Of a stretch of DNA of 59,020 nucleotides, positions 1 through 10,262 are shown piece after piece. This DNA comes from Lachnospiraceae bacterium. Its GTDB lineage: Bacteria > Bacillota > Clostridia > Lachnospirales > Lachnospiraceae. Every line of letters starts with the position of its first letter. Position 1 is the stretch's first letter. The stretch spans positions 11,111 through 70,130 of the forward strand of contig JAJQHQ010000072.1 in the NCBI GenBank assembly GCA_021199655.1, written 5' to 3'. Position numbers and translations under genes: made by a program. Under the pieces are notes generated by a model. That model did not search any database. It was not told the origin of the DNA and saw only the letters and a program-made list of their open reading frames with translations.

Positions 1-3000
1 CGACCCATAATGTCACAAATGCGGACTTCACAAACAAGATCGTCAACCCGAGCAAAGCAGTAAATGTAGGGGGAGATACATCCGTAGCAGTCGGTGATGA
101 ACTGACTTATACGATTGCCTATACAAATACCACAAGCTCAGTGATCAATACGGTTACAATCATAGATTATCTGGATTCAAATGTGGAGTATATATCTTCA
201 ACTGTAGATGGGAATACAGCAGACCCAAAGAAAGATAAAACCACATTAACCTGGATTATGGGCAGTCTGGATCCTGGTGCTACCATTGCCGTTACAGTAA
301 TTGTAAAGGTGGTTACTGTGCCGACAAATGGAGCCAGAACGATTAGCAACTATGCAACTGTAAACGGGATTACTACCAATACCGTAGAAAATACGGTGGA
401 TCAGATCACCCTGAACGTCACCAAGACCTGGGATGACACAATCTATTCGGATCTGCGGCCATCGGAAGTGACGGTAAATCTGCAAAGCGGCGGGAACAAT
501 GTGCAGGATCCCTCAGGATCGGATGTTTCCGCGACTTTGGATGCATCGAATACCTGGACAGGTGCTTTCACCGGCCTGTCTCTGAATAATGCGCGTAATT
601 ATACTGTGGAGGAAGAGCCTGTTACGGGCTATACGGCTTCGTATGAGTATACCTATACGTATCAATACGAGGATCCGAGCGGAGCCATGGCGATCGGTAC
701 GGCCACCAGTCTGCAGGAAGTGGGGACGAATACCATCATTGCCATAGCGGTTAACATTACCAACACTCTGGATACCACCAGCCTGTCTGTGAAAAAAGTA
801 TGGGAGGATGAGGAGGACAAATATGGCCTTCGTCCGGAGAAAGTGTCGGTGAAGCTGCAGTATACGTATACTGTGCCCGGAGAGAACTGTGCAGAGGATC
901 AGGTGGTTACTGTGCTCTATGGGGATGAGGTGGAGCTTTCGGACACCAACAGCTGGAGTACGACATTTACTGGCCTGCCTGCATATAGAAAAGCGGAGGG
1001 GATCGTTTATGCGGTGACATGGTCGGCCGTGGAGATGACGGTTCTGGATGATTATACGATAACGTACGGGACAGCCCAGGATGGCACGGATACGTATCAG
1101 ATTACCAATATGCTGAATACCGGTGGTCTGGCTGTCACGAAGACTGTAGTTTCGCCGGATACCAATACGAGCGGGTCGACGTTTACCGTGCAGGTTTACA
1201 GCGAAGAATTTGCAAAAGTCGCGCAGGAAGCAATGATTACGGCTTCTGTTACTAATAAGGATGGTTCTGCTGCTGCTTCGCAGGAAAGTGCTGTTACTGC
1301 AGTTGCGGACGCTGCTGCCGGAACTACAGACTATTATGTGCAGTATACGATCACGGATGGCCAGACGCTCACCCTGTCGGACATTCCGGTCGGAGACTAT
1401 ATGGTGGTTGAGTCACGCACGACCGGTGGATACAGCTGGATAACAACCTATTCGGGAGATGGCGCTGGCGTTTATACGGTGGAAGCTGACGATACGGCGG
1501 AAGCTGTCATTACCAACACCATCACCGGTGAAGCACGCATTTATATTACAAAGAAGTGGGAGGATTTCAGCGATAAGTATGGTACGCGTCCGTTGAATGA
1601 CGGAACGAGTTTCCAGGTGACTCTGACGCCGGTTACGGCGGTCACGGACGGCGGAAACACCACGTATTCGCTGAATACTTCGGGTGCGATTACGACTACC
1701 GCCGTCTGGGATACAGGGGCAGATTCCAATGGCTGGACAATCTCACTGGCGGATGTGCCGATGTATGACGCAAATGGCTGTGCGATCTCATACGCGATCA
1801 CAGAGACGGATTTAAGCAGCCAATACTATTCGATGAATGTGACGTCGAATGGGGCAATTGGCTCGGTGACGGCAGCTGGTATTACGTATGCGACCATTAC
1901 GCCTGCGAATAATACCAGATTCACGATCACAAATACATTGCAGACGGTCGATGTCACTGTGAGCAAGACGGTGCTGGATCCGGATGGAAAGACGGTTGCG
2001 GCGGCCGACCTTAAGGATCGGTTTACCATCGCGCTGTATGCCTATACCCGTTCCGAGGACGGTCAGGGCGGCTATACCTATACAAGAGCGAAGGATACGG
2101 ATGGTGAGGATATTGTTTATACCTATACGATATCTGCCGGAGACAGCTATAAATTTACCGGCTTGCCTCTGGGCTATTACTGGTCAATCAGCGAGTGGAC
2201 GCCCGGTAATGCGGAGTATTACTATAGTTCGGCAGTGCAGATCACAGGTGCCGCGGATGAGGGTGATGTTTACAGATGGTATGACACGACAAATAAGCGT
2301 TGGGCGAATAGCTACCGTTATGTCTATCTGGATGGAACGAATCCAACGGTCTCCATCGCGCTTACCAATACGATCGAATCTGTTTCTCTTGGCGTGGATA
2401 TGTCGGCATTCCCGGCGGTGATCAAGACCTTCAGCACGGATGCACTCTCGGTTGATGCGTCGATCGAGCAGACATTCTCCTACATTATTAAATCTGAGGG
2501 AACGACGGTCGCGAAAGGGACTACGACGGTGACGGCGACGAACAGTGAGGATGGCGTCGGAAACGTGACATGGGCCTATGAGCCTGGTTATGAGGATGCT
2601 TTCTTCTATACAGAGACAGGAACCTATATATACGAGATTTATGAGGAAAGTACGCAAGCGGCCGGTATTGATTATGATGATACACATTATACTCTGGTGA
2701 TATCGGTGACGCTTGATGAAGATCCTGCCAGCGCATCCTATGGTTCACTGGCCGCGAGTTATGCGATTTACACGGATTATGGTACCGCGGATCAGAAGGA
2801 AATGATGACGACGGACAGCCATGGGTATATAGCAGCCTTCTTCACAAATACCTACGACCCGAATGATACCACCTTTACTTTGATGATGAGCAAAACTCTG
2901 CTCGGGCGTAAGCTGACCAGAGGGGAGTTTTCCGTTGCCATTCAGGAATATACGGATGACACCTTTGCGGTGACGGAAGGAACTACCGTGACAGCGTATA

Positions 3001-6000
3001 ATACGGAGAGCGGAGATTTCAGTCATGGCTTTACGTACACGGCGGCAGGAGACTATTATTATAAGGTAACGGAAAATGTTCCGGCAGATGCCGTAGAGAA
3101 CAGTGACGGCAGCTGGACATATAATGGCATGACATACGATGTCGGCGGCCTGGAGTATTATGTGAAGGTGACCGTGGGCGTCAATGCAAGTGGCAATGCG
3201 CTGAGGGTGACTGGCGTATCTTATAAGACTGCTGTAAATGACGGCTGGTCGGATTACATCGCCGATTATATCAGCGCAAATAATACAACACCGATTGCGT
3301 TTACAAACAGTTATATTGCAGAAACAACGACAGAACTGACTGCTTCGAAGAAACTTTCCGGCAGGACGCTTGTCGATGGGGAATTTACCTTCCTGCTCGA
3401 AGCGGTAAGCGAGGGCGCACCGCTGCCGACAGGTGAGGTGACTGCGGATGCAGATGATACGTATGGTGTTTCTGAGGGTACTAGATACGTCGTGGCCTCC
3501 AATGCGGCGGATGGTTCGATCCGCTTTGGCAATATCTCCTATACACAGGCTGCTATCGGGGAGACATATACCTATCGTGTGGCAGAGGTTGTCGGCACTG
3601 CGAATGGTATGACTTATGATACAACGACCAGAGAAAAGCTTATTTATGTAAAAGTGGAGGATAACCAGAATGGTACGCTGAAGCTTACCGTCACTTCCAA
3701 TGGAACAGAAGACACGGATGGGGACGGTGTCAATGATATCGTCATCCGCAACATTTTCGAGCGCGGAACGGTCACCATTTCCGGCACTAAGACCTGGGTA
3801 GATGGCGAGACGGAGCATGACAATCCGCAAGAAGTGGAGCTTACTCTGTATTATTCAACAGACGCGGGGGACAGCTGGACGGAATATACAGAAAAGGAAT
3901 ACACGTTTTCCTGGGGAACCTCCAATAAAGATACCTGGACCATCGTGAATCTGCCGCAGTATTCTGTGACCGGCGAAGAGATGACGTGGAAGGTCGTTGA
4001 GACGGCAGTAGAAGGCTATACTACGGCTTATGATGAGAAGGATCCGTTTGCGATTACCAATACGATCATACAGGAAATGGTGACCCTGACCGGCACCAAG
4101 ACCTGGATCGAGCCGACACAGACAGAGCATAACAACGCGGAAGAACTGACGCTGCTTGTGTATCGCACGAGTGCCGGTACGAACCTGACGCCAACGCTGG
4201 TATCCGCTGATGAGTATACCGTGACATGGGATGGTTCTGCTTATACCATCACCGGGCTGGATAAATTTGACAGCCAAGGCTATCCGTATACCTATTCAGT
4301 CGAGGAGAGCTACAGTGCCGATTACAGCAGTCTGTATGCGGATTACACGGGCACATATACCACGGAGACGGACACGGACGGCTATACAGTGTACCATTTC
4401 GTCAACACCGCGCCCGATGAGGAGCCTTCTTTTACTGTGGATAAGGAAACGGTAAGCACCTCCGCCCATCCGGAAGGATATGTGACAGGTGAGGAAATAC
4501 AATATACAGTCACGGTAACGAATACCGGAAATGTGACCATTCATGACGTCACTTTGACGGATGAACTGGTCGGGGCATCCGGCGACAATGCGATATCCGT
4601 CGGAGTATTAGAGCCGGGAGAAGAATACTCGGTATCTCTTTCCTATGTCGTGACAGAAACGGATGTGGCTGCAGGCAGCGTGACCAATGTAGTTATTGCC
4701 AATGCGAAGAATCCACATGATGAGGATCTGCCTCCACAGACAGATATCGTCACCGATCCGGTGATCAGTTTCGGCGCGTCCGATGGCTTTACGATCACCA
4801 AGATCATCACGCCGGAGAGCGGAACTGTGACGGATGAGATGGCGGAGGATACGTTTGATTTCACTGTAACAGGCCCGGATGACTTGTATAAGCTGTTGCA
4901 ATATTCAGGGGCTGTCGTGACTTATCAGATTGGTTCCGGCAGTACAAAGACCGCACAGGTGAACAGCGACGATACGTTCACGATTACAGGAGTAAAGCAT
5001 GGTGAGACTGTTACCGTTCACACGATGCTTCCGGTTGGCAGCTATACGGTGACGGAGACGTCCTCCAACGGAAATATTTATCATTATGAGGTAAGCATAA
5101 CGAGCCGGACGGATGTAGGCAGTACCTCCGGGTCAACCGGTAATACAGCAACACTGACAGAAAATGGAACCGTTGCTTTCACAGCAATCAATAAGCCTGC
5201 AACCACGAGCGTAAAGGTCACAAAGAACTGGGTGGACGGCGATGGAAACCCACTTGAGGCGGATTTGATACCGACAGATGAGGAGATTGAAGTGACTCTT
5301 CTTGGTGTGGCATCGTCTGTTACCGGAAGCGGCAATCTGATGCTGACGGGCAGCTATTCGGCTGCCGCTTTACTGACAGCGGACAGCTGGGAGTATACGT
5401 TTGAGAATCTTCCGCTGACGGACGGCAACGGGAATACCTGGATGTATAGCGTGACAGAAGAGACAGCTGTTGCTGGATTTACGGCAGAAACTACAACTGT
5501 AACTGCATCTGTAAATTCAGATGGTACGGATGGTTATAAGGCCGTACTGGTGAATGTGAAGGATTCGGAGAATCTGGCAGAACCGCAGAAAACCAATGAC
5601 GCCGCTGTCGTGACAGTGGAGACGGCTGATGGCGAAGCGCAGATGGTGACAGTGGGGACGCAGTTTACCTATACCATTACTTATACAAACAATACGAATA
5701 AGAAGGCGGATGTGGTCATCACGGATGTATTGCCGACCGGCTTACAATATGTAAGCTCTGATCCGAAAGCGGCTGTAAACGGTCAGACTGTTACATGGAC
5801 GATTGAGGATGTAGCTCCGTTCACCGTTGGCAGTGTGACAGTGACTGTCGTGGTTACTGAGGATGCGCTAAGCAGCGGAGCATTCGATCCGCAAATTACG
5901 AATTCTGCTACGGTACAGGTAGGTGGGGAACCCACGCAGACAGCGGATGATACGATTGAAATCTATAATCCGGCTTGGACAGTTGATAAGACTGTCACCG

Positions 6001-7292
6001 GCATGACCGGCGAAATCGACCAGACGACCGGCCTGCAGAAGGCAGTGGTGGGGGACACCCTGACCTATACGATTACAATCGCGAACACCGGAAATGTGAC
6101 GATCACGAAGCCTGTGACCGACACATTTACAGTGGATGGCGAAACGGTTGATCTGGCTCTTAGCCAGACAGCGGGAGACGGCACCTATGACGCGGACGCG
6201 AAGACCGTGACGCTCGCGGCAGGTGAGACGGTCGTCCTCACGGCGGTCTACTCGGTCGGCGTGACGGATAACGCTCTGGTGAACACGGTGACAGTCGGCG
6301 ACGAGGACGACCCGGATGCGCCGACCGACACGGTGCCGACCGAGGTCGAGGACGTACCGGCGCTGCTGCTGGTAAAGGAGACGACCAGCACACCGGCGGA
6401 CGGAGAGGCGTACGCACTCGGCGAAGTGATCACTTATAAGCTGACACTGTACAATCTTGGAAATACGACGATCACCGATATTGTGGTAGAGGACGCGCTG
6501 ACCGGCAACAGCGGAGACAATGCGTGGAAGGTGGATTCCCTTGCACCGGGAGAATCCGTAGTGTTTACCACATCCTATACTGTGACGGAGGCGGATATTC
6601 TGGCGGGAAGCGTGGTGAATGAGGCGACAGCCTCCGGCTCGATTCCTTCCGGTGATGTCACGGGTGATTCCGGGGAGGATACGACCCCGGTGCCGCAGGA
6701 GGATCCGGGTGAAGCCATTACCGAAGACCCGACGCAGGACCCGAATGTAATGATGACGGTGGTAAAAGAGACGACCAGCACGCCGGCGGATGGGGAAGCC
6801 TACGCGCTCGGCGAGGAGATCACGTATCAGATCACCGTGACAAACGTGGGCAATCTGACGATCACGGATCTGGTGGTGGAAGATGAACTGACCGGCAACA
6901 GCGGGGACAACGCCTGGACAGCCGATTCCCTTGCTCCCGGAGAGTCCGTGGTATTTACCGTCTCCCATGTGGTGACCGAGGCGGATGTGCTTGCGGGCGA
7001 GGTGGTAAATGAAGCCTCTGCAAGTGCAATCGCGGAATATGATCTGGAAGACAATCAGGACGGTGAGGTGACGCCTGAGGATCCGGAGGATGGAATAGTC
7101 GTAGATAAGACCAGAGATGATGATACGCCCGGGGACTCGCAGGAGACCGAAACCTCTCAGACAGAAGGCGATTCTCCGCAAACCGGCGATGAGACGCCAG
7201 TCCTGCCGTATATGATGCTGCTGATAAGCGCAGCGGGAGCACTGCTTGCGGGCGGAACGTACAGGCGGCGAAGACGCAGATCCGGTACCTGA
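1..7292 (+). CDS. Giant LPXTG-like anchored surface protein, 5' partial
   Basis: The reading frame is open from base 3 to the TGA at 7290-7292, so 2429 residues are visible and the N-terminus lies outside the window. The visible part is a chain of extracellular beta-sandwich modules. These are an N-terminal DUF11-like repeat, several Cna_B/SpaA-like modules (KVWEDEEDKYGLRPEKV near residue 265), FctA/Spy0128 pilin-like modules (near residues 955-1105) and DUF11/DUF7507-like repeats (near 1475-1580, 1877-1985, 2123-2213 and 2253-2343). The C-terminus has a sorting signal: SPQTGDETP, a hydrophobic stretch, then an arginine-rich tail. The protein is therefore probably attached to peptidoglycan by a sortase, and the motif is a QTGD variant of LPXTG. 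Cna_B and FctA modules often form isopeptide bonds, which is known of the families and not shown here. Its role is probably adhesin or stalk; the ligand is unknown. Confidence 0.9.
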   Translation, partial: THNVTNADFTNKIVNPSKAVNVGGDTSVAVGDELTYTIAYTNTTSSVINTVTIIDYLDSNVEYISSTVDGNTADPKKDKTTLTWIMGSLDPGATIAVTVIVKVVTVPTNGARTISNYATVNGITTNTVENTVDQITLNVTKTWDDTIYSDLRPSEVTVNLQSGGNNVQDPSGSDVSATLDASNTWTGAFTGLSLNNARNYTVEEEPVTGYTASYEYTYTYQYEDPSGAMAIGTATSLQEVGTNTIIAIAVNITNTLDTTSLSVKKVWEDEEDKYGLRPEKVSVKLQYTYTVPGENCAEDQVVTVLYGDEVELSDTNSWSTTFTGLPAYRKAEGIVYAVTWSAVEMTVLDDYTITYGTAQDGTDTYQITNMLNTGGLAVTKTVVSPDTNTSGSTFTVQVYSEEFAKVAQEAMITASVTNKDGSAAASQESAVTAVADAAAGTTDYYVQYTITDGQTLTLSDIPVGDYMVVESRTTGGYSWITTYSGDGAGVYTVEADDTAEAVITNTITGEARIYITKKWEDFSDKYGTRPLNDGTSFQVTLTPVTAVTDGGNTTYSLNTSGAITTTAVWDTGADSNGWTISLADVPMYDANGCAISYAITETDLSSQYYSMNVTSNGAIGSVTAAGITYATITPANNTRFTITNTLQTVDVTVSKTVLDPDGKTVAAADLKDRFTIALYAYTRSEDGQGGYTYTRAKDTDGEDIVYTYTISAGDSYKFTGLPLGYYWSISEWTPGNAEYYYSSAVQITGAADEGDVYRWYDTTNKRWANSYRYVYLDGTNPTVSIALTNTIESVSLGVDMSAFPAVIKTFSTDALSVDASIEQTFSYIIKSEGTTVAKGTTTVTATNSEDGVGNVTWAYEPGYEDAFFYTETGTYIYEIYEESTQAAGIDYDDTHYTLVISVTLDEDPASASYGSLAASYAIYTDYGTADQKEMMTTDSHGYIAAFFTNTYDPNDTTFTLMMSKTLLGRKLTRGEFSVAIQEYTDDTFAVTEGTTVTAYNTESGDFSHGFTYTAAGDYYYKVTENVPADAVENSDGSWTYNGMTYDVGGLEYYVKVTVGVNASGNALRVTGVSYKTAVNDGWSDYIADYISANNTTPIAFTNSYIAETTTELTASKKLSGRTLVDGEFTFLLEAVSEGAPLPTGEVTADADDTYGVSEGTRYVVASNAADGSIRFGNISYTQAAIGETYTYRVAEVVGTANGMTYDTTTREKLIYVKVEDNQNGTLKLTVTSNGTEDTDGDGVNDIVIRNIFERGTVTISGTKTWVDGETEHDNPQEVELTLYYSTDAGDSWTEYTEKEYTFSWGTSNKDTWTIVNLPQYSVTGEEMTWKVVETAVEGYTTAYDEKDPFAITNTIIQEMVTLTGTKTWIEPTQTEHNNAEELTLLVYRTSAGTNLTPTLVSADEYTVTWDGSAYTITGLDKFDSQGYPYTYSVEESYSADYSSLYADYTGTYTTETDTDGYTVYHFVNTAPDEEPSFTVDKETVSTSAHPEGYVTGEEIQYTVTVTNTGNVTIHDVTLTDELVGASGDNAISVGVLEPGEEYSVSLSYVVTETDVAAGSVTNVVIANAKNPHDEDLPPQTDIVTDPVISFGASDGFTITKIITPESGTVTDEMAEDTFDFTVTGPDDLYKLLQYSGAVVTYQIGSGSTKTAQVNSDDTFTITGVKHGETVTVHTMLPVGSYTVTETSSNGNIYHYEVSITSRTDVGSTSGSTGNTATLTENGTVAFTAINKPATTSVKVTKNWVDGDGNPLEADLIPTDEEIEVTLLGVASSVTGSGNLMLTGSYSAAALLTADSWEYTFENLPLTDGNGNTWMYSVTEETAVAGFTAETTTVTASVNSDGTDGYKAVLVNVKDSENLAEPQKTNDAAVVTVETADGEAQMVTVGTQFTYTITYTNNTNKKADVVITDVLPTGLQYVSSDPKAAVNGQTVTWTIEDVAPFTVGSVTVTVVVTEDALSSGAFDPQITNSATVQVGGEPTQTADDTIEIYNPAWTVDKTVTGMTGEIDQTTGLQKAVVGDTLTYTITIANTGNVTITKPVTDTFTVDGETVDLALSQTAGDGTYDADAKTVTLAAGETVVLTAVYSVGVTDNALVNTVTVGDEDDPDAPTDTVPTEVEDVPALLLVKETTSTPADGEAYALGEVITYKLTLYNLGNTTITDIVVEDALTGNSGDNAWKVDSLAPGESVVFTTSYTVTEADILAGSVVNEATASGSIPSGDVTGDSGEDTTPVPQEDPGEAITEDPTQDPNVMMTVVKETTSTPADGEAYALGEEITYQITVTNVGNLTITDLVVEDELTGNSGDNAWTADSLAPGESVVFTVSHVVTEADVLAGEVVNEASASAIAEYDLEDNQDGEVTPEDPEDGIVVDKTRDDDTPGDSQETETSQTEGDSPQTGDETPVLPYMMLLISAAGALLAGGTYRRRRRRSGT
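6371..7030 (+). repeat. Two direct ~270-bp repeats in the surface-protein gene
   Basis: Two nearly identical modules start at about 6371 and 6761, an offset of 390 bases. Both encode VKETTSTPADGEAYALGE, then LTGNSGDNAW and LAPGESVVF. The strong DNA identity suggests recent duplication and makes this stretch prone to length variation by recombination. A more diverged third module of the same type is at about 4425-4740. Confidence 0.85.
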
Positions 7293-7364
7293 TAAAATGG
7301 AACCGGGATAATTGCTAAGGTATTGAACAGTTACAGGCCGGGCAGGTAAATGACCGGCAGAAGT

Positions 7365-7399
7365 GCCCGATTTGAGAAAATCAGATCGGGCGCTTCTTA
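7365..7399 (+). terminator. Rho-independent terminator after the surface-protein gene
   Basis: An 11-bp stem with one G-U pair (7365-7375 with 7381-7391, loop GAAAA) is followed by a modest T-rich stretch. It lies 73 bases after the stop codon and separates the adhesin gene from the polysaccharide locus. Confidence 0.75.
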
Positions 7400-7505
7400 C
7401 TTTAGCTGAAAAAGTGATTTAACCAAAAAAGTGTCAAAAACGGCGGTTTACGCATTTCTTACGGAGAATGAAGGGAAACTTTAGAGAAAAAATAAGATAG
7501 AAAAG

Positions 7506-7534
7506 TTGAAACCTCGGAAATGTCATGCTATACT
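7506..7534 (+). promoter_or_regulatory. Probable sigma-A promoter for the polysaccharide locus
   Basis: The -35 is TTGAAA (7506-7511) and the -10 is TATACT (7529-7534), with a 17-base spacer. It is the only good promoter I see in the 314-base gap 7293-7606, which otherwise holds a terminator and one partial copy of the 27-bp palindrome (7317-7334). Confidence 0.65.
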
Positions 7535-7606
7535 AAGGACTTGATTGAATGGCAGGGTGGACAGTTAAAGAATCAGCATCAGGGGAGAAAACGGGGATAA
7601 TCAGAT

Positions 7607-8320
7607 ATGGACGAAGAGAAGAAAACGCTCGGACGGGCGAAGATTTATACGGGAGAGCCGGACGAATCGATAAGAAACAGGACAACCACAACAACCGACA
7701 GGACATCCGATCGGACATCGAATGGTACAACGACACGCAGAGCTTCAGCGGGAACCGGGAGTTCGGATAACAAGGATAATAATTCCGGCAGTACTCCGAC
7801 AGGCGACCGGCGCAGCAGGCGTGCGGAGCCTATCGGTACAAAGCCGAAGGAACATCTGGCTGCGGAACAGGGCCGCAGGCGCAAGGAGATCGAGACGGAA
7901 GCGAAGATGCGCAGGCTGTGGGCGCTTTTGGGCATTCTGGTCGTGATACTGGTCGTTGCGATCGTGTACGAGATCGTGCTGGGGCACGCATCTGTGGAGA
8001 CCGGGTCGCAGCGCATGAATCAGTCTTCGCAGGAGACTGAGCTGACGAAAGAGACGGAACAGCTCAGCGAAGCATCGGAGGAGACGGAGCAGTCCGGCGA
8101 GACAGAAGGCAGTGATGTGACGTCAGCGGATTTGGCGGACTCCGGTGAAGATGGAAACTCTTCGGATTCGGCAGACTCCGGTGAAGACGGAAGCACGTCG
8201 GACGCAGCTGGCACCGATGAAGAGGGGAGCTCCTCGGATTCGGCTGGCACCGGTGAAGCGGGAAACTCCTCGGATTCGACCGTCGGCGATGGGACGACAC
8301 TGGTGGGCCTGGATGGCTGA
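7607..8320 (+). CDS. Single-pass membrane protein with acidic Ser/Asp repeat tail
   Basis: I do not recognise a family. The 237-residue protein has a basic, low-complexity N-terminal half (RRSRRAEPIGTKPKEH, then RRRKEIETEAKMRR) and one transmembrane helix near residues 103-125 (LWALLGILVVILVV). The long outward tail is rich in Glu, Ser, Asp, Gly and Thr. By the positive-inside rule the basic part is cytoplasmic and the acidic tail external. Four 12-residue repeats end the tail. The start ATG has GGGG about 10 bases upstream. The position just before a deacetylase-like exported protein and the polysaccharide genes suggests a role at the cell envelope, but nothing in the sequence gives a biochemical activity. 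Confidence 0.7.
   Translation: MDEEKKTLGRAKIYTGEPDESIRNRTTTTTDRTSDRTSNGTTTRRASAGTGSSDNKDNNSGSTPTGDRRSRRAEPIGTKPKEHLAAEQGRRRKEIETEAKMRRLWALLGILVVILVVAIVYEIVLGHASVETGSQRMNQSSQETELTKETEQLSEASEETEQSGETEGSDVTSADLADSGEDGNSSDSADSGEDGSTSDAAGTDEEGSSSDSAGTGEAGNSSDSTVGDGTTLVGLDG
8138..8281 (+). repeat. Four 36-bp tandem repeats (12 residues each)
   Basis: The units at 8138-8173, 8174-8209, 8210-8245 and 8246-8281 encode variants of DSGEDGNSSDSA. They make up the C-terminal acidic tail of the preceding membrane protein. Period and frame are exact, so the copy number can change without breaking the gene. Confidence 0.9.
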
Positions 8321-8344
8321 CCTGTCTGAAGACATGAATAAACC

Positions 8345-8430
8345 GAGCAGGAGGCGGCCAAATGAACTCCTGCCTGCCCGCGCCAGCCGCGAGTGGCAGA
8401 GCCATTGATTTTCTGACGCGGCTGCGTGCA
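8345..8430 (-). repeat. Two-hairpin palindromic element, probably E2-related
   Basis: Two adjacent inverted repeats fill most of the gap between two genes: GCAGGAG (8347-8353) with CTCCTGC (8367-8373), and CAGCCGCG (8384-8391) with CGCGGCTG (8417-8424). Read on the minus strand, the arm order (a GCAGCC-type stem, then a stem ending CTGCTCG) resembles the element at 30098-30226 and 30897-30977. Loop sequences are diverged, so the family assignment is tentative. Confidence 0.5.
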
Positions 8431-8467
8431 TAATAAACGGATACGGATACAGACGGAGGAGGAAGTG

Positions 8468-10138
8468 ATGGGAGACCGTGAGTTTAACCCGAATGAGCGA
8501 CGCTCGAAGAGACGGAAGCATGAGCTGATTATGAAATGTGTCATTTCCGTGCTTGTACTGGCGATCGTTGTCATGCTGGCCCTGCTTGTGAAGGAAGTGG
8601 CGGTTCCGGAGATCGTAAAGCTGACGACCCGTGAACAGGGGAATTCGTCAGTGGATGAGACTTCGGATACCGGTGTGATTTTGTCGGAAACGGCCGATGG
8701 AACAGGTACGGCATCAGAGGAATTAAGTGAAGGTACGCAGGACGCTTCCGGAGAGGATGCGGATGCTGCCGCTGACGGCAGCGATACGGACGCCGGAGAC
8801 GGAACATCCACGGCAGAAGAGAGCGAGATCGACGCGGTGCTGATGGAGGCGGAGAATCTGGCAGCCATGTACGATTATGACGGCGCGATCGAGTGTGTGC
8901 AGGCCTCGGAGTATTATGAGACCAGCGAGCTGCTGCAGCAGGCGGCGACCAGCTATGAGAAGACGAAGGCGGACTGTGTTTCCTGGTCCCCGGAAGAAGT
9001 GACGCACATTTTTTTCCACCTGATCATCTGGGATGCGTCGAAGGCCTTTGACGGAGATCTTTATGCTGAGGGATACAACCAGTACATGGTGACCATGGAT
9101 GAGTTTTCAGCGATCATGCAGACGATGTATGACGAGGGCTATGTGATGGTCAGCATGCACGACATGTGCGAGGTGAATGGGGACGGCACGGTGACGCGCA
9201 AGGAGATCCTGCTTCCGGAAGGGAAGACGCCGTTCGTGCTATCACAGGATGATGTCTGCTATTATCATTATATGGATGGAGACGGCTTTGCTTCGCGGCT
9301 GGTTCTCGATGAGAACGGAGACGTCAAGGCGGAATACATTGAGGACGACGGAACGGTCTCGGTCGGGGACTACGATCTGATCCCGTGGATCGACACGTTT
9401 GTGGATCTGCATCCGGATTTTACCTATCATGGGCACAAGGGAACGATTGCCCTGACCGGCTATGAGGGCATTTTGGGCTACCGGACAGATGAGGTCTACC
9501 TGACGCGGGATGAAGACCGGCTGACCAGCTGGCAGAAAGCGTATCTGGAGGAGAATCCGGACTTTGATGAGGAAGCATGGCAGGCTGAGGTGGATGCCGC
9601 TACGGCAGTTGCGGATGCGATGAAAGCGGACGGATGGGAATTCGCGAGTCATACCTGGGGGCATATCGACCCGATCGCCAAGGGGCTGGAAGGCCTGCAG
9701 ACGGATACGGAGCGCTGGAAGAACAACGTTGAGACGATTGTCGGAGATACGGATATCATTATTTTCGCCTTTGGTGCGGATATCAGTGACTGGACCGAAT
9801 ATTCCGAGAGCAATGAATACTATATTTACCTGAAAGAGCAGGGCTACAATATCTTCTGTTGTGTGGATTCAACGCAGTACTGGGTGCAGTTCAATGGCAC
9901 GTCCATGCGCATGGGCCGCAGGGATATTGACGGCTACCGCATGTATTACAATGCGGATCTGCTTTCGGATCTGTTCAATGTGAGCGATGTCTGGGACGCG
10001 CTGCGTCCGGATACGGTGGCGGAGCTCTCCGAATACGCGGGGACGATGAGCTCGGAGTACACGAGCAGCTCTGACAGCTCAGATTCAGATTCCGGCTCTG
10101 AAGGGGCGGTCTCGGAGAACGAAGGAACGAATTATTAA
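8468..10138 (+). CDS. Membrane-anchored polysaccharide deacetylase-like protein
   Basis: The start is ATG 8468, preceded by GGAGGAGGAAG; the frame stays open upstream but lacks a better site. The 556-residue protein has a basic N-terminus, one transmembrane helix (about residues 22-43), an acidic Ser/Thr/Glu-rich linker to about 120, and an extracellular domain. Two pieces match NodB-type carbohydrate esterases: LSQDD for the usual TFDD metal-binding motif, and SHTWGH for the second motif H(S/T)xxH. The protein ends in a Ser/Asp-rich tail. The likely role is removal of acetyl groups from a wall or secreted glycan. The changed first motif means activity is not certain. It sits between an unknown membrane protein and the rhamnose genes. 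Confidence 0.7.
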   Translation: MGDREFNPNERRSKRRKHELIMKCVISVLVLAIVVMLALLVKEVAVPEIVKLTTREQGNSSVDETSDTGVILSETADGTGTASEELSEGTQDASGEDADAAADGSDTDAGDGTSTAEESEIDAVLMEAENLAAMYDYDGAIECVQASEYYETSELLQQAATSYEKTKADCVSWSPEEVTHIFFHLIIWDASKAFDGDLYAEGYNQYMVTMDEFSAIMQTMYDEGYVMVSMHDMCEVNGDGTVTRKEILLPEGKTPFVLSQDDVCYYHYMDGDGFASRLVLDENGDVKAEYIEDDGTVSVGDYDLIPWIDTFVDLHPDFTYHGHKGTIALTGYEGILGYRTDEVYLTRDEDRLTSWQKAYLEENPDFDEEAWQAEVDAATAVADAMKADGWEFASHTWGHIDPIAKGLEGLQTDTERWKNNVETIVGDTDIIIFAFGADISDWTEYSESNEYYIYLKEQGYNIFCCVDSTQYWVQFNGTSMRMGRRDIDGYRMYYNADLLSDLFNVSDVWDALRPDTVAELSEYAGTMSSEYTSSSDSSDSDSGSEGAVSENEGTNY

Positions 10139-10262
10139 GTGATATGGCTCAGGGCGATTAGCTGAGCAGGACGATTAGCTGAGCAAGGCGATTTGCCGGG
10201 ACGGAAGGAACTCTTCTCAACAGATGCAGCCGCAGATGATAAAAATACAGACGGAGGAACGT

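Noticed and set aside
2745-7181. Several long minus-strand frames opposite the surface-protein gene
   Set aside because: They mirror a repetitive, Thr-rich coding sequence and have no ribosome site or recognisable family.
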